A stretch of DNA of 60,000 nt from Symsagittifera roscoffensis (taxonomy: Eukaryota > Xenacoelomorpha > Acoela > Convolutidae), in the NCBI RefSeq assembly GCF_963678635.1, contig NC_087068.1, forward strand, positions 5,293,079-5,353,078, written 5' to 3'. The notes below the pieces were generated by a model. The model did no database searches and was not told the origin of the DNA. It saw only the letters and a list, made by a program, of their open reading frames with translations. The position numbers were made by a program, and so were the translations under genes. The first letter of the stretch is position 1. Each line of letters begins with the position of its first letter. Shown one piece after another: positions 16,450-28,100 of this stretch.

Positions 16450-16858
16450 TGAGTTAGGTTCGAGGTGTTACTCATAGAGTAATTTCGGATAGGGTACACC
16501 GTCTGCTCGTCACGCTATCTTATTTTCGGCCGGACAGATTCGTGCAACTTCTTAGTCTAATACCGATCCTAATCTTACTCTTACATCTACTAGTCTCAGG
16601 GTGTTTAACTAGTTTCTGCTAGGCTCAATAGGTCTAGAGTATACTGGCTTATTGCGATTGCTAAAGGGCTCTTGGAGAGGTAACTAATTTCTAAGTTAAA
16701 TTCAAATCTCTCTGGTGCTGAAATTACAAGTAATTTCAGCACTTACAAATAAGTGGGTTGTTAGTTAGATGGATCGTGATTGGTTAATATTAAATATTTT
16801 GTAGAGATAAAATATCCAATTTATAACCAATAATAAATATAGTTTTTATCTGGTTCCA
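16450..16858 (-). repeat. 3' LTR of element 2 (409 bp)
   Basis: The sense strand starts TGGAACC at 16858 and ends AACTCA at 16450. It keeps the 28-nt palindrome (16715-16742). The TATA-like word present in the other two LTRs is changed here (TGTAAG). Left of it the sequence returns to host-like composition. Confidence 0.85.
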
Positions 16859-18655
16859 CCCATCCGGGGATTACACAGTTTTTAATCTTGTATCTTCTTT
16901 CTGTAATGAAGAATGGATGATGACCGGTGATATTTGGCGAGCATCATTTCTTGTTTTGTTCTTGGAGAAGAGAGCTCCGGGAAGTTGGAGTCGTCGATAT
17001 AAAGTTGTTAGATATCGTTTGACAAAGACTATGACCGCCAACGAAATCAATCTGATTTCAAGATTGTTTGCTATGATCGTATGTTCTTGATTGGTTGTGG
17101 AGAACTGTGTTTCGATCTGGTTTGGAATGGCGTGAAATTAGAATTTGGAGGGAATGCCTGGTAGCTCAGATTTGTACGTATACTTGGACATCTAGGTGGT
17201 CATTGGTCTGATTCAATGAAATCCTTTTCTGCGAAGTCAAGTCGTACTCTAAATTCTTTTTTGAGTCGTGTTTGTGGGCGGCATATCGGTTGTGTTTAGC
17301 CATTCTGTAAGTTGAGTATGATGGGATCGTCTAGTCTTTGGATGCTCGTCTTTGTGGTTGTGTGAATCTATGTACTGCATATTATGATTTACATATTATA
17401 AATTTTGTTAATTTTAATTTTTTACTTATGATTTTGGTTAATTGTTTTCGCAAAATCGTTTTAGTTTTAGTTCAGTTATTTTTAAGAGTTACTCACACTT
17501 GAGTACCTCTTGTCAAAAATATTGATGTGGTCACAAAGCGTGGATGTAGCACGGTGGGTTAGGCCGGCTATAGAGCATGCTCAGGACGTCCTCTCTGGTG
17601 GGTTAAGTCAGGCGTGGGAGTATGATTTCGTGCTGGTTTTTTAAGGGGTCCTGTTTTGTGTTACATTTTTATGTTATATTTTTTCTGGTTTTCCTTTTGT
17701 TTCGTTGGTTGTGTCCTTTTCTCAAAAATCTAATTGTTTTTGGTTTGAGTTTGTCTTGCCCTTTTTTAGTGTTTTGTTATTTCTTTTTTTGACTTGGTAA
17801 TAGTCTTCAAAAGAATAAATTATCCAGTTTTAAGCTGGGTTAATCCAGTTTGGTACCGTGGGTTTTCTTTTCTTAGTCATGCTGTTAGTTTATGATTTAT
17901 GGTGTTTAGTAAGCTGCGTTGGTTAGTTTGGTTATTATATAATTCCATTCCAACCGGGTTAAAGGAAAAGTGGAAACTTGTTATTGTTGACTTAGTCGTT
18001 ATTAGTGAAAACTTAAAACTTGAATTCATTATTTTAAACAATTCTTCGTGGGCGAGCTGAGCGATTGTGGATAGAATTTTCATGCGTTTGAACAGAAGTT
18101 ATAGAAAAGGTTAGTACTGCATTTCATTTGTATGAATTTACTGCTTTGAAGACTAAATTTTACTGCTTTTGGGGTTAAAAATTATAAATTGATTTTTATC
18201 GTACTTAAATTTACTACATTTAGGGAAATAATTTAGAAATGAATTTACTACTTTTAATTGACTTTTACTGCATCATTTAGTGCTGTTGGTTTAATAGAGT
18301 TTAATATGAAAAACAGAGTTTATATTTTTATTTGTTTTTTCTTGTTTTGAAGATGATCGTGGTGTCCAGACTAAAGAAAATGCAAATTACTGAATAAAAT
18401 GGTTAGTTCTATTTTGAATTAGTTAGTTTGAAAAATATTGAATTCATAGTTACCTTAGTCGTCGGGGAAAAAGCCGTGAGGGAAAACATCGTGAATAGCG
18501 TCTGATGTAGTTAGTAATTTTGCTAGTATGCGTATGATGTTTTTAGTTTGCAGCAGTGGCCTAAGAAATTTTAGTGCTCTTATGGTTTTTAGTTCTTCGG
18601 TGCTTACTGCAAATTCATGAGGTGTGTTCTGGATTAGATTGTAAATTTTATGATT
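16859..18655 (-). other. 3' non-coding region of element 2 with repeated TACTGC motif
   Basis: The plus strand is G+T-rich like the rest of the element, so this belongs to it. A purine-rich GGATGGG on the sense strand touches the LTR. Six TACTRC[A/T]TTT words lie within 18113-18276, and the same TACTGC word occurs once in each leader (11470, 39900). A doubled GGTGGGTTA motif is near 17546 and 17599. A 68-codon minus frame (17877-18083) and a 56-codon plus frame (from 16915) have no recognisable feature. Confidence 0.45.
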
Positions 18656-19009
18656 CTATTTAGTGTTGTGGATGAATTCTAAAATGGGTACTTCTATAGG
18701 TTGAATGTATTCATGCGGAATGATCAGGGATCGGGACTCTTCGTCGTTGAAGGTCTTCGTGATGGGACAAAATGTATACATTTGAGTGATTGGGTCATAA
18801 TTCCGGAGGATGTTTTGAAAATTAGTGTTTTTATTGCAATACGTGAAGTTTAGGAAAAACGGTGAGCTGTATTTGGAATTGATGAATTGAAATCTGTGGT
18901 GAGGTTGTCGTGATGGTGTGTGTGTATGAAAATGATTTTGAATGAAACGATAGTAATTGTAGGTGTGTGTTCGCTTAGTTCTCAACATGATGTCGTGTGA
19001 GCAGTGCAA
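18656..19009 (-). CDS. Unrecognised 117-aa ORF near the 3' end of element 2
   Basis: The frame is open from 19009 to 18656. The product is rich in His, Asn, Thr, Tyr and Phe with four Cys, and its C-terminal part (ITQMYTFCPITKTF, then an acidic and hydrophobic tail) looks folded. It stands downstream of env, where env-bearing retroelements sometimes carry an extra gene. Element 1 does not reach this region, so conservation cannot be judged. No family recognised. It may be a decayed remnant of a longer ORF. Confidence 0.35.
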   Translation of the reverse strand: MHCSHDIMLRTKRTHTYNYYRFIQNHFHTHTPSRQPHHRFQFINSKYSSPFFLNFTYCNKNTNFQNILRNYDPITQMYTFCPITKTFNDEESRSLIIPHEYIQPIEVPILEFIHNTK

Positions 19010-19389
19010 ATCACGTTCTTTTGGTGTCAGAAAGTGAAAGGTTATTCGAAATGTTTGAATTTTTTGTGAAATGGTTCGTATGCTTGAATGTCTGATAGTG
19101 CTTATGAAATAATGTGATTATGCTTTTTATCGAGTATGTTAAGTGTGAATAAGTATGACTTTTTAATGAAAACTTTTTCTGTTATTTGGGAATTTGCGAA
19201 TTGATCGTCCATAAGAAATTTGATCTTGATTAGATCTGATGATGTTATGATCATAATATTCAATTGAGTAGTCGTTAGCACGGGTTGTAGTGAATGTTTT
19301 TAGTAATCTTTGATATCATTCGTATGTAAATTGTCTGGATGTTAGTGATGTGGTTAGAATAAACAATTCGTTTCTACATCTTTCAATAT

Positions 19390-20568
19390 CTACTGTGGTG
19401 TTAAGAAGTGGTAGCGTGAAAGGGTTAGTGAATTATAATAAGCTGTCCAATGAAGTGTGGGTATAAAAACATGTTCTTCTACGAAATGATGTGGTTCAGG
19501 GTTAAGGTCGGATTGGTTTAAGGTGTATTGGGGAAAGAAGGGTAGGGTTGTTTGAAAGTAGTTTGGAGTATTGGTGTGGTCTGGATGGTTAATATATTCT
19601 CGAGCAGTTCCGCGTTTGGATGGGAATGGGTGATTTGGGATTTTTCGTTTTAAAGTTCTATAAGCACGGTTAGTACTATTCGATGTTTCTGTTGAAGTGG
19701 ATGAATGAGCTAATGATGGAGTATAATCTGAAATTGGTGTAGGTGTTAGTGGATTTGATGATGTTATTGTTGATGATAATTGGTGATTAGTTAGAGTGTG
19801 GGGAGATAGCAATTGTTGTTGGAGTGTTATAAAATTATCTAGTTCTTCGGAAATTTGAATATCATCTGGGGAGTTGTAGGTGGAGCGTTCATTATTGAAT
19901 GAGGAGTAGGTTGGGGTTACTTGAGAAGGAGTGTAGGGAGATGTATGTTGGCTTTGGGGTTGGATAGGTCGGAAAGGAGGTTTTGAGAAGGTTGTTGAGC
20001 TGGTCGGGATATGAGTAGAAGGGGATGGTTCGGAAACTGCGAACTAATCGGGAGTTTCTATATCAGAATTATTGAATTGTGAAATTGTTGTATAAATTGT
20101 GATATCTGAGTTAGTGTCAGAATTCATGCCTGATGGTGTATTAGTTCGTGGTGAATCAGGTGGCGGAAAAGCAAAAAGTCGGATAATAGGGAGTAGATTT
20201 TGTAGGTTGGCAGGGTGGGAGTTCAATCGGTGGAGTGATCCAACTTGTCTTCTTATCGTGGGCTAAAAAAAATGATTATTTTGAGACTGAAAAGTGGTGC
20301 TATGGGGCTGTTCAATGATCTGTTTGTATGTATCGTCAATTGGAGGGTGTTGTGTTACTATATGTTGGATGGGGCTTTGTATGTGGCTGGGTCTTAAGTT
20401 TGGAGGGTTTGTGATTGCTAAGTTCCAAAAATTTCGTGAGGCTAATGATAATGGATGATTATGATGTAGATTTGGCAAATGGAGTGCCGTAGGTAATGCA
20501 TTTATATTTTTACTTGAGACATCGTATGTGTTGGGATTGGTTGATAGTTTTGTATTATATTCTTTAAT
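19390..20568 (-). pseudogene. Long Pro/Ser/Thr-rich tail in frame with env, element 2
   Basis: From the env stop at 20569 the same reading frame continues for about 390 codons to a stop at 19390, broken only by stops at 20263 and 20044. The product is rich in Pro, Ser, Thr, Asn, Gln and His with no membrane segment. One basic patch (TLKRKIPNHPFPSKRG) sits in the last third. Because the frame never shifts, these pieces were probably one ORF, either an unusually long cytoplasmic tail of the glycoprotein or a separate protein once read from this frame. All three stops are simple codon changes as expected for decay. Its end lies 1.2 kb after the last env membrane segment. Confidence 0.45.
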
Positions 20569-22770
20569 TTAAGCATCTAAGAGGATTTTGTTTATTGATG
20601 ATGAAAATATTCCAAAAAATCCTGTAAATAATATGCGTGCTACGCTGGCTTTTCGGTTTACTTGTGTATGTATTGCGCATGTGTTATAGATTCTTGTTAG
20701 TAATGAGAAAAGAAATCCAAAAAAATTAAACATTGCGTATAAGATAGTCAATTTTTCTAAGATGTAATACGGCCATCCTAGAAAGGCTAAAACTTCGTTC
20801 TTGAGATTTACAAAACTAAAAATATTGATTGGTGATATATCTTGTGATCGATATCTTTCACCATTTAGGTAAATGTAGTCTTTGATGTCTTGAAAGTATC
20901 CGCTGTTATCTTGTGCGTAAATGTCTGAAAATCCTGCTGTTTCTGCAAGTTTTCCTAAGTTCTTGTCTATTGATTGTCGTTGTATCGTGTCCATTTTTGT
21001 AAGTAGTTCCTGAAGTTGTTGTGTACGTATGTGATGTTGTATGTCTGATTTTGAATGTATACCTACCGATTATAAATCGAATTTCGGATTGCGGGCTATA
21101 GCTCGAATGCTTTCAGGTGAAAACTTTTTTAATGGTGGCATTAATGTTGGGTATGGTGTTAGTAGATAGTATTTATCTTCGTCGGGATTTAATTGTACAA
21201 CGTTGTGGCTGTTTTTTGATCCACATGGTACTGCTGTGTCCCAAAAATATGTCTTGAGAGTGTATCAACAAAATATACTTTATTTTTGTAGAATTTGGGG
21301 ATTCTTTTGTAACATCTTTTATCTTCAAAAACATATAAGGGTGAAAGTTTTTTGGTACTTTTTTGGTAATACCATAAAATGTTTCCTTCATAATCAATAA
21401 AAATTGATCTATTTCCGGATAACAAATATCTTTCAAGTTCTTTCAAGTTCACATAGTTGATGTAGTGTTTCTAACTCTGAGAGTGACATTTCTTGAAAAA
21501 CTCTGTTTATTGTATAATCTAGTTTCATATCTAAATGTATATCATAGTGAGTTGCGCCAAAATATGTGCGGTTCATAAGTGATAGTTCTTGTAACCGTGT
21601 ACTATCTGCATCTTGTGGTTTTAATTTTTCACCTATTCTTCCTAGCTTTTTTTGAAATTTGACTGAAACATAAGTGTTTCCGTCGGTAAGTGAATGAGAT
21701 GTGGCCATAGGGTCTACAATAAGATGTCCTGTATTCATGATGAAACCATGTTCGTATTCGACAAGGATTTTTGAGTACTGTGTTTTGTAAATTGGTTTTT
21801 TATATTTACATGCTAGTTCTGTTTCTGGGTATATTTGAAATCGTGTTAGTTTGTTTTCTATATTGTGGAGGTTCCTAAAATTGGTGTTATTATTTCTAAT
21901 TTGATCAAGGTTGACTTCTTTAAATGGGATTGATTCAATAAAATATTTTTGGTGAAATTTAACCATTCTAGCGTGTATCATTGCTACTTGAAAATGGTTG
22001 CTTGTGTTCGTGTTGTAGGATCGCAAAAATCCTTGGTCATTTTTGCAAGGAAGTCGAATGCCTTGGTAAAGAATTGTGTCGTCTTTTAAATCTCGTGTAA
22101 GTTGTAATTTTTCAAGTTGTATTTTCCAGTCAAAAAACAATATTTCTTGATAATCTTTATTTTTTGTATCTGCCTTGCAATTTGAGGGATCATTTTTACC
22201 TATATTTGGTACCCAGTGTTTATCAAGTAGATCGTATGTCAATCTTCCGTGTGTTCCATGAAAGGGGAAATTTGTGTCTAGTCTTATGTGACCTTGGTGT
22301 TTTTCAAGTTCTGCTTGATGTGCTAAGGTTGGGAACACTTGAAAAATTACAAGTTTTCTATTTGTTCCTACGTTTTGTGTTAAGATTAATCGTTTAAGTT
22401 CATTCTTACAGTCTTGAGGGCTAAGATGTAGTAATCTTTCTATATTACTCTGATAGAAAGATTCCTTGTTTAGTCGGTTTTATTTCCGTTTGAGACTTGC
22501 GAGCAATGTACTTTCTTTTCGGAAAATGTTGCTGTAAACTTGTATCCTGTTAATGTTGTTGATCGGGCTTTTGAGTATAGTGTGGCTACTATATTTGTTG
22601 TTTTTATGGCTTGTGGTTCGGATTCTCATTGTGTGACTTGATTTAAAGCGTATTTGTGTAGCGTTTTTTGTTCGTTTTCTTCACAATCATAGTGTGTTAC
22701 TAACAAATCCTTAGGTCTTTTGCGAGGAGATGGATTTGTATTTTGTTCGGAAAAAATTAGAAAAAGTAGG
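20569..22770 (-). pseudogene. env: Envelope glycoprotein resembling chuvirus class III glycoprotein, broken
   Basis: The sense frame has a Cys-containing ectodomain (about 22700-21100) with GYKFTATF and VHC early on. An acid/Leu-rich helix then ends in LETLHQLCELER, followed by SGNRSIF, a Trp-Tyr motif, CYKRIP, and VYFVDTLSR. After these come a pre-membrane helix, a hydrophobic membrane segment (about 20780-20690) and a second hydrophobic piece before the stop at 20569. The order of LCELER, GNRS and CY.RIP is what I associate with glycoproteins of chuviruses (Jingchuvirales) and their relatives carried by BEL/Pao elements; these are class III fusion proteins. In a virus they bind and fuse membranes. 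This copy is dead: stops near 22480 and 22640, and a frameshift near 21440 at a 10-bp direct duplication, among others. Identity rests on pattern memory, not a search. Confidence 0.55.
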
Positions 22771-22789
22771 TGTTGAAATGTGAATACTT

Positions 22790-23830
22790 TTAAAATATAC
22801 ATGTGTTTGATAATCCTGAGTACGGGTTATAAAAGGAAATATATCCAATTGTGATTTTGGTATATCTATCGTATTTGTATATAACTTCAGTTTTTATAAA
22901 TGGGGGAGGTAGTGATTGAGCTGTTATATTTGGTGGGCTCAAGGAAAAGGGGTTTTGGACAATATTATTAAGTCTGACTGTGATTTCAAATTTCAACTGG
23001 GGGGAGGTGCTACGAAGGTATTCCATTCCAATCGTAGAGGGTGTTTGTCGATGATTGTTCTTGGTATCTAGCGTCGAGGTTAGTGAGAAAATCAAAAGGG
23101 AAGAGTGTCGGTGATATTTGACTTTAAGATGATGTTGATGGGAGTGAAAGTTTTTCTGGCTGGGATGATAGCGTTGTATCAGAAGAAATATCTATTGGAT
23201 CATTTACTAAATTCGGTTCACCTTGAGTATATGAGTGTGTTGTCCAACATGGTGGTCGTTTGGTGGTGTCTGGGGGTTAAAAGGGTTTTCTCGGATTTGT
23301 TGTGATGTTGGATTTGAACCTAGGTAGTCTGAGGGAATATTTGAGGTGCTATCTTGTGAAAGAAGTATGGGAGTTTCTGGTAATGTACTGCTTTAAAGTT
23401 CTGAGGTAGTTGGTGTTGGTGATTGTGGTATATTAAAATGAACTCTGGGGGTTTGAAAATTTCTATATCTTCGCGGATGTATAATTTGTCTATGTATCTC
23501 AGATATATTTTGATTTTGGCTAATGTGTCTGACTCGATTGAGATCTTGTTGCAAGGTGGGATATAAATTATATGTTGGTTCACTTAAAGATGCCTGGCGA
23601 TTAACTGGTTCTAATGGTTCAGATAATTGTGCGTGTCGTTCTTCGGTGTATGGGTTGTCTTGAAAAGAAATGCGTGTTGATGGTTGGGGATTGTTTGTAG
23701 TTGTAGGTATTATTGGACTGTCTTGGAATGTAGTTGGTGGGGGCTGTTTTGGTGGTGGTTGAATTTTGGAAAAAATCTGAATTTTTAATTTTTTTTGGAA
23801 AATTTGTGTTTATTATAAAATTCTTCAATA
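22790..23830 (-). pseudogene. Element 2 homologue of the Pro/Ser/Thr-rich ORF, broken
   Basis: Pieces in several frames match the element 1 ORF at 1-972. Shared words include RISFQDNPYT, SEPTYNLYPTL, RQIIHPRR, TPRVHF and LKFEITV. The last part reads on to a stop at 22790, just before the glycoprotein region, which suggests that this protein ends separately from env. Frameshifts lie in homopolymer-like places, for example near 23770 and 23110. The 69-codon frame at 23619-23828 holds the start of this region in a shifted frame. Confidence 0.6.
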
Positions 23831-23979
23831 AAAAATATCAAGAGAATAGTTGCTAGGGCAAAAGTGACTATTGCCTTTTTTATATATTTGCACATTGTCA
23901 TGATGAGGAAGGTCAAAAATGTGAGGAAAATTATGAACAAAAGAAAAATATCTGTTCGACTGAAAATAGTTCGTATCAT
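23785..23979 (-). CDS. Small two-segment membrane protein of element 2 (64 aa)
   Basis: This is the homologue of the 58-aa ORF of element 1 (993-1169). It has the same N-terminus (MIRTIFSRTDIFLLF), a CKYIKK basic loop and a second hydrophobic segment. It is still open in an element where every large ORF is broken. The C-terminus runs seven residues longer and overlaps the start of the Pro/Ser/Thr-rich region by 44 nt. The function is not known. Confidence 0.6.
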   Translation of the reverse strand: MIRTIFSRTDIFLLFIIFLTFLTFLIMTMCKYIKKAIVTFALATILLIFFIEEFYNKHKFSKKN

Positions 23980-24719
23980 TTAAATAGATCTTATGTATTC
24001 GGCCAAGGTGGCCAAGGATTTGGGAGAGCTGGAGTTATATTTCAAATAGGGATTAAAAAATTTTAAAAAGATTACAAAAAATTAGAAATGATTATTAGAG
24101 ATTCAGAAAATTCAATGAAAAAGAATATCAAAAATTTAAGTAGATTGAAAAATTTTGTGGAGAGGCTTAGAGGTTTTTGTTTTATGTGATCAACAGTTAT
24201 ATAAAGAAGCATTTAAGAAAAGATTTGTTTGTCGAATATTTTTTAAAGTTTTGAGGCGAAATTCAAGTGTGGTCGGATTGTTTATTGATTTTTTGACAAG
24301 TGCGTTGAGTTTTGTCAAAAATTGTTGAGGGCAATTTTTTCGGTGTTTGAGAGGGCTTCATAGTATTTTTTTCATTTGCTGGATAAATGGGGGTATCTTT
24401 GGAATATTTACTTCAGGCCAAATGTTCAAGGGTCTTTTTTACTTTAGGCTAATTTGACTTTTTTGGTTAGTGGACTTTTGAGGTCTGAGTTGCAAAAATA
24501 TTGTTGATTTTTGCGTAATCTGATAGGGGAGGGTTGTAATACTCAAGTAGTGTTTATTTTAGTTGTCAATTTTTAGCAAATTGCTTATTTTTGACCTGGA
24601 GGTTGTGAAGTTAAAGTTATAGATATGCCTGGAGATTAATTTCTATCGGCTAATGAGTTTGTATTAGAGATATAAAAGTGGCAGTTTGAACAATTTCTAT
24701 TGGCTGAATTTAATCTAGA
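23980..24719 (-). other. Element 2 counterpart of the conserved non-coding block
   Basis: About 24000-24200 holds a stop-ridden relative of the 71-aa hydrophobic ORF. About 24200-24700 repeats the order of words seen at 1430-1850 in element 1 (GTGGTCGGATT, TTTTTGACAAGTG, GAGGGCAATTTTT, CTTTAGGCTAATTT, TTTTTGACCTGGAGGT, ATAGATATGCCTGGAG). No open frame is kept. Confidence 0.5.
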
Positions 24720-25106
24720 ATTGATTAAGGTTATTTTAAGCATGTTTTTACAAAAGTGTAAAAATTTAAAGTGATTAAAAAGAATGTGTACGGTAATCTA
24801 AATCAAGGTTGTTTCTGAAGTTCAACTTTCTTTAATATTTTAGATTGAGGGATGAATGTCTTATAGTTTTTTCGTGTTTGAAATCTAAGATGTGATAATT
24901 CTCTATGTTTGGATTTTTGTTGTTGATCCTGTGGTAAGATTTTTCTGTTAGTTTTTTATTTTTTCTTTCTTTTTGAGGTATTTTTGGTTCTGGTGTGTTT
25001 GATTTTTGAGGGTCTACATTTTGCTATTGAATTGTTTTTGTAGTTTTTGTGGTATTAACGTTTTGATTTTGTTCTATTTGTGGGTTATTTTGAACAATGT
25101 GTAAAC
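24720..25106 (-). pseudogene. Element 2 homologue of the basic ORF after pol, broken
   Basis: A splice acceptor CTCTTTCACAG with exon start at 25106 is followed by a Asn/Gln/Lys-rich frame with a stop near 25030. The region equivalent to KNYKVFIPQSKILKK of element 1 is nearly intact near 24830-24880. The last 25-30 codons have diverged. Confidence 0.5.
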
Positions 25107-25127
25107 CTGTGAAAGAGTATAATTGAG

Positions 25128-28100
25128 TTAATTCGCGGAATGCGCATTCTTTTGGGTAATAGGGTAATAAGTTGTTGCGGCGTTGAATGATATCTTTTTA
25201 CTCGGATCAGTAAGTTTGTGTGTTACTTCAGTTGGTTTATCAATTATTTGGTAGGGTCCTTTTCGAAGTGGTTGTAATTTTTTGCAGATTCCTTTGTGTG
25301 TATTAAAATTAGGTATTAAAACAAATGTTCCAATTTTCAAGTCTGTGGCTGGCATGAAGCGTGAAATAATTTGGTTATTTATTTTTTGCCTTTGTAACAA
25401 TTTCTTTGTTAGTTTTTGGTAGATTTAATTGTGCTTTTTATCTCTATTTAAAATCCATTCGGTATGTGTGCCGGAAGCTAGTTTCAAAATTTGTGAATGA
25501 TGAAAGTGGTCTTCATCAAGTGTGTGTGAGGGTAGATTATAACGAATTGAATCTTTATTTGGCTGGCAATATCCTTGTGGATTTTTTTGGGTATTTGCTG
25601 TAAACATAATTCGTTTTCGTGGTTTTTGATTGAAAACCATTTCATATGGTGACATTCCTAGAGTTGTTGTGATTTTTGAATTATTGGATAATGGGACTAA
25701 TTTTACATCTGTTGACCATTCAGTGTATCGTGTATCATTTCCATTAATGATGAATCGAAGATATTCTTGTAGTGAACGGTTCATACCTTCAACTAATCCA
25801 TTTTTCCAAAGTTCATGAGATGTACGTGGTTTATTTTTAATATTATACAGGTGGCTTAATGTGATGATTTCGTTATTAATGAATTCTGTTCCATTATCTG
25901 TGACTAGTATTTCTGGTTGTCCGAATTTATTTATCCAATGTTCGTAAAGCGTTGTATATGCGTAATAAGCATTACAATGTGGTACCGGGTTGAGTGCTAC
26001 GTAGTGCGTAAATGCATCAACAGCTACCATAATATAAGAATTTCCTTCGGAGGATGATGAAATTGGTCCTTTTGTGTCAAATGAAGCTCTATGATTGTAA
26101 TATAGGCTTTGTCCTTTAAAATCTTGTTTTGGTGCTATTTGTTTTTGATTTGGATAAGATTTATTTAATTGACATAATATGCAATCGTTGCATAATACTT
26201 TAAACCAAATTATTGCATTTGGGAAGTAAAATTTTTTTGTAAAATTTGAATATGTCTTTTCTGATCCTGAGTGTCCTTTTGTATGTTGTGTATGGGGTAT
26301 GTTCAACGCTATCAGCATCATACTGAGGGGGAGACAGGGTACTTTAAAATCGGGTGTCTGATATTCTAAAAGGCCTGTAATTTCATTAATAGTTGTATTA
26401 TTATATTTTCTAAAGTATCGGAGGAGTGTTTTATTTCCTAATATTGTTGTATCAGCTTTTGTTGGTTTCGTTTTATACTTGTGTCATGGTTTGAGTTGTC
26501 GAATTACGCGATCAAAGTTTTGATATTTTTGTAGTAACTGTAGTGTAATTTTTTCTGTTGGTGGTAGAAAAATATTTTCAACTTCTAATTTTGAAAAAGG
26601 GATTGTGTCGAGTGGGTCATGAAGATCAAAAACTTTATTCATTGTGTATTTTGAATCATTTATTGGTGGTCCTGATTAATTTTGTTTTGTCGGTTAAATT
26701 TTTTTTTCTATCAATGGAAAGGTGTCTTTTTGTGTGGTTGTTGTTTGATTGTCTTTTGTTGAGTATTATTTTTTATCCAATGTGAATGAGGAATTGGTTT
26801 GAATGTGGATGTTTCTAATAGATCTACTTCAGAGTGATTATTTTGACAATCTAAATAGAGTGGGAAATGTAAGTTATTTATTTGTGACTGATCTATATCA
26901 GTTTTTACTGCATGTTTGCATTCTAATCTTGGTGATGTTTCATTTTTTGCAAGATAGAATTTAATATTTTGTGGTATTTCAACTGTAGTTTTTCGTGTAA
27001 GTAGTTCAAGTAGTGTATTTCTACTTAATGTATCTGGTAATGCAAATTTTTTTCCTGCTGTCCAAACTAAATGTAAGTTTGGGAATTTCATTAAAATTAA
27101 TTGAAATCTGTAAGCTCTATGGTTTGGGTTTGATTTTTGTGTGAAGAGAAATATTATTGGTTTTTGATCTGTAAATAGAACTGTTGGATACTTTGATCCA
27201 AGTATCAGGAATTCGTATTCGGTAAGTGTGTATATTATAGCTGTGCATTCTCTCATGAGAGTAGAGAGTCGTAGTTCAGCTTGTGTAAAAAAGCAAAAAT
27301 TTGCTGATATAAGTTTCATTTAATTTGTTCCACTGTGTGATTGTAGTAATGCTGCGCCGCTGCCAAAATTTGAAGTATTCTACATTGCGTAAAACGGTTA
27401 ATATGGATCTGGGATTGTGTTTGGTATTTGTTCTGTTAACATTTTTTTAATTTTTTGAATCTTGTTTGATGTTTGGTAGTCCATTCGAAGTTGTTTTGCT
27501 GTCGAAGGATGTTATAGAAAGGTCTTAAGTATAATTGCATTTTGTATACATATTGTCTTAGGAAATTTAACATTCCATGGATTTCTTGGATTTTCTTTTT
27601 ATTCGTGGATGGCTGAACTTTTTGAATTGTATGTATTTGTGATTTCAATGGAGTTATAGTGATTTTTTGTCAAAAATGTGGCCAGGAAGATTTACGCGTG
27701 TTAGGAAAAAATGTGATTTGTCTGGGGCTGCTTTCATGTTTTCATTTTTGAGTATTTGATGATATTGTTCTAAAATTATAAACCTTTCGTCTTTTGTTTG
27801 TGACTGCTTAAAAACATCGTCTAAGTATGTGATTGCATGTTTTTTTGAATAAAAATGGTCTCAAAATTTTACTCATAAAAGCTGAAAAAGTTGCTGGTCC
27901 TATGGAAATTCCATAGAATAATCTATTGAATTCGTATTGTTGATTTCCAATAACGAATTGTGCTAACCGTCGTGATTGTTCATCTAGTGGCATTTGATTG
28001 TATGCACTATTCAAATCTGCGGTTGTTAAATATTTCACCATTTATTTTTGTTAGAATTACTTGAATAGGTTCAATGGGCCAATTGCATTTAGATTCGTCA

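Noticed and set aside
16450-16858. Solo LTR interpretation
   Set aside because: It is most similar to the LTR at 40335-40743, has the same orientation, borders strand-biased element DNA on one side only and has no target duplication of its own.
21173-21436. Overlapping minus frames at the env frameshift
   Set aside because: One of the two overlapping frames is a shadow; both arise around the 10-bp duplication that shifts env.
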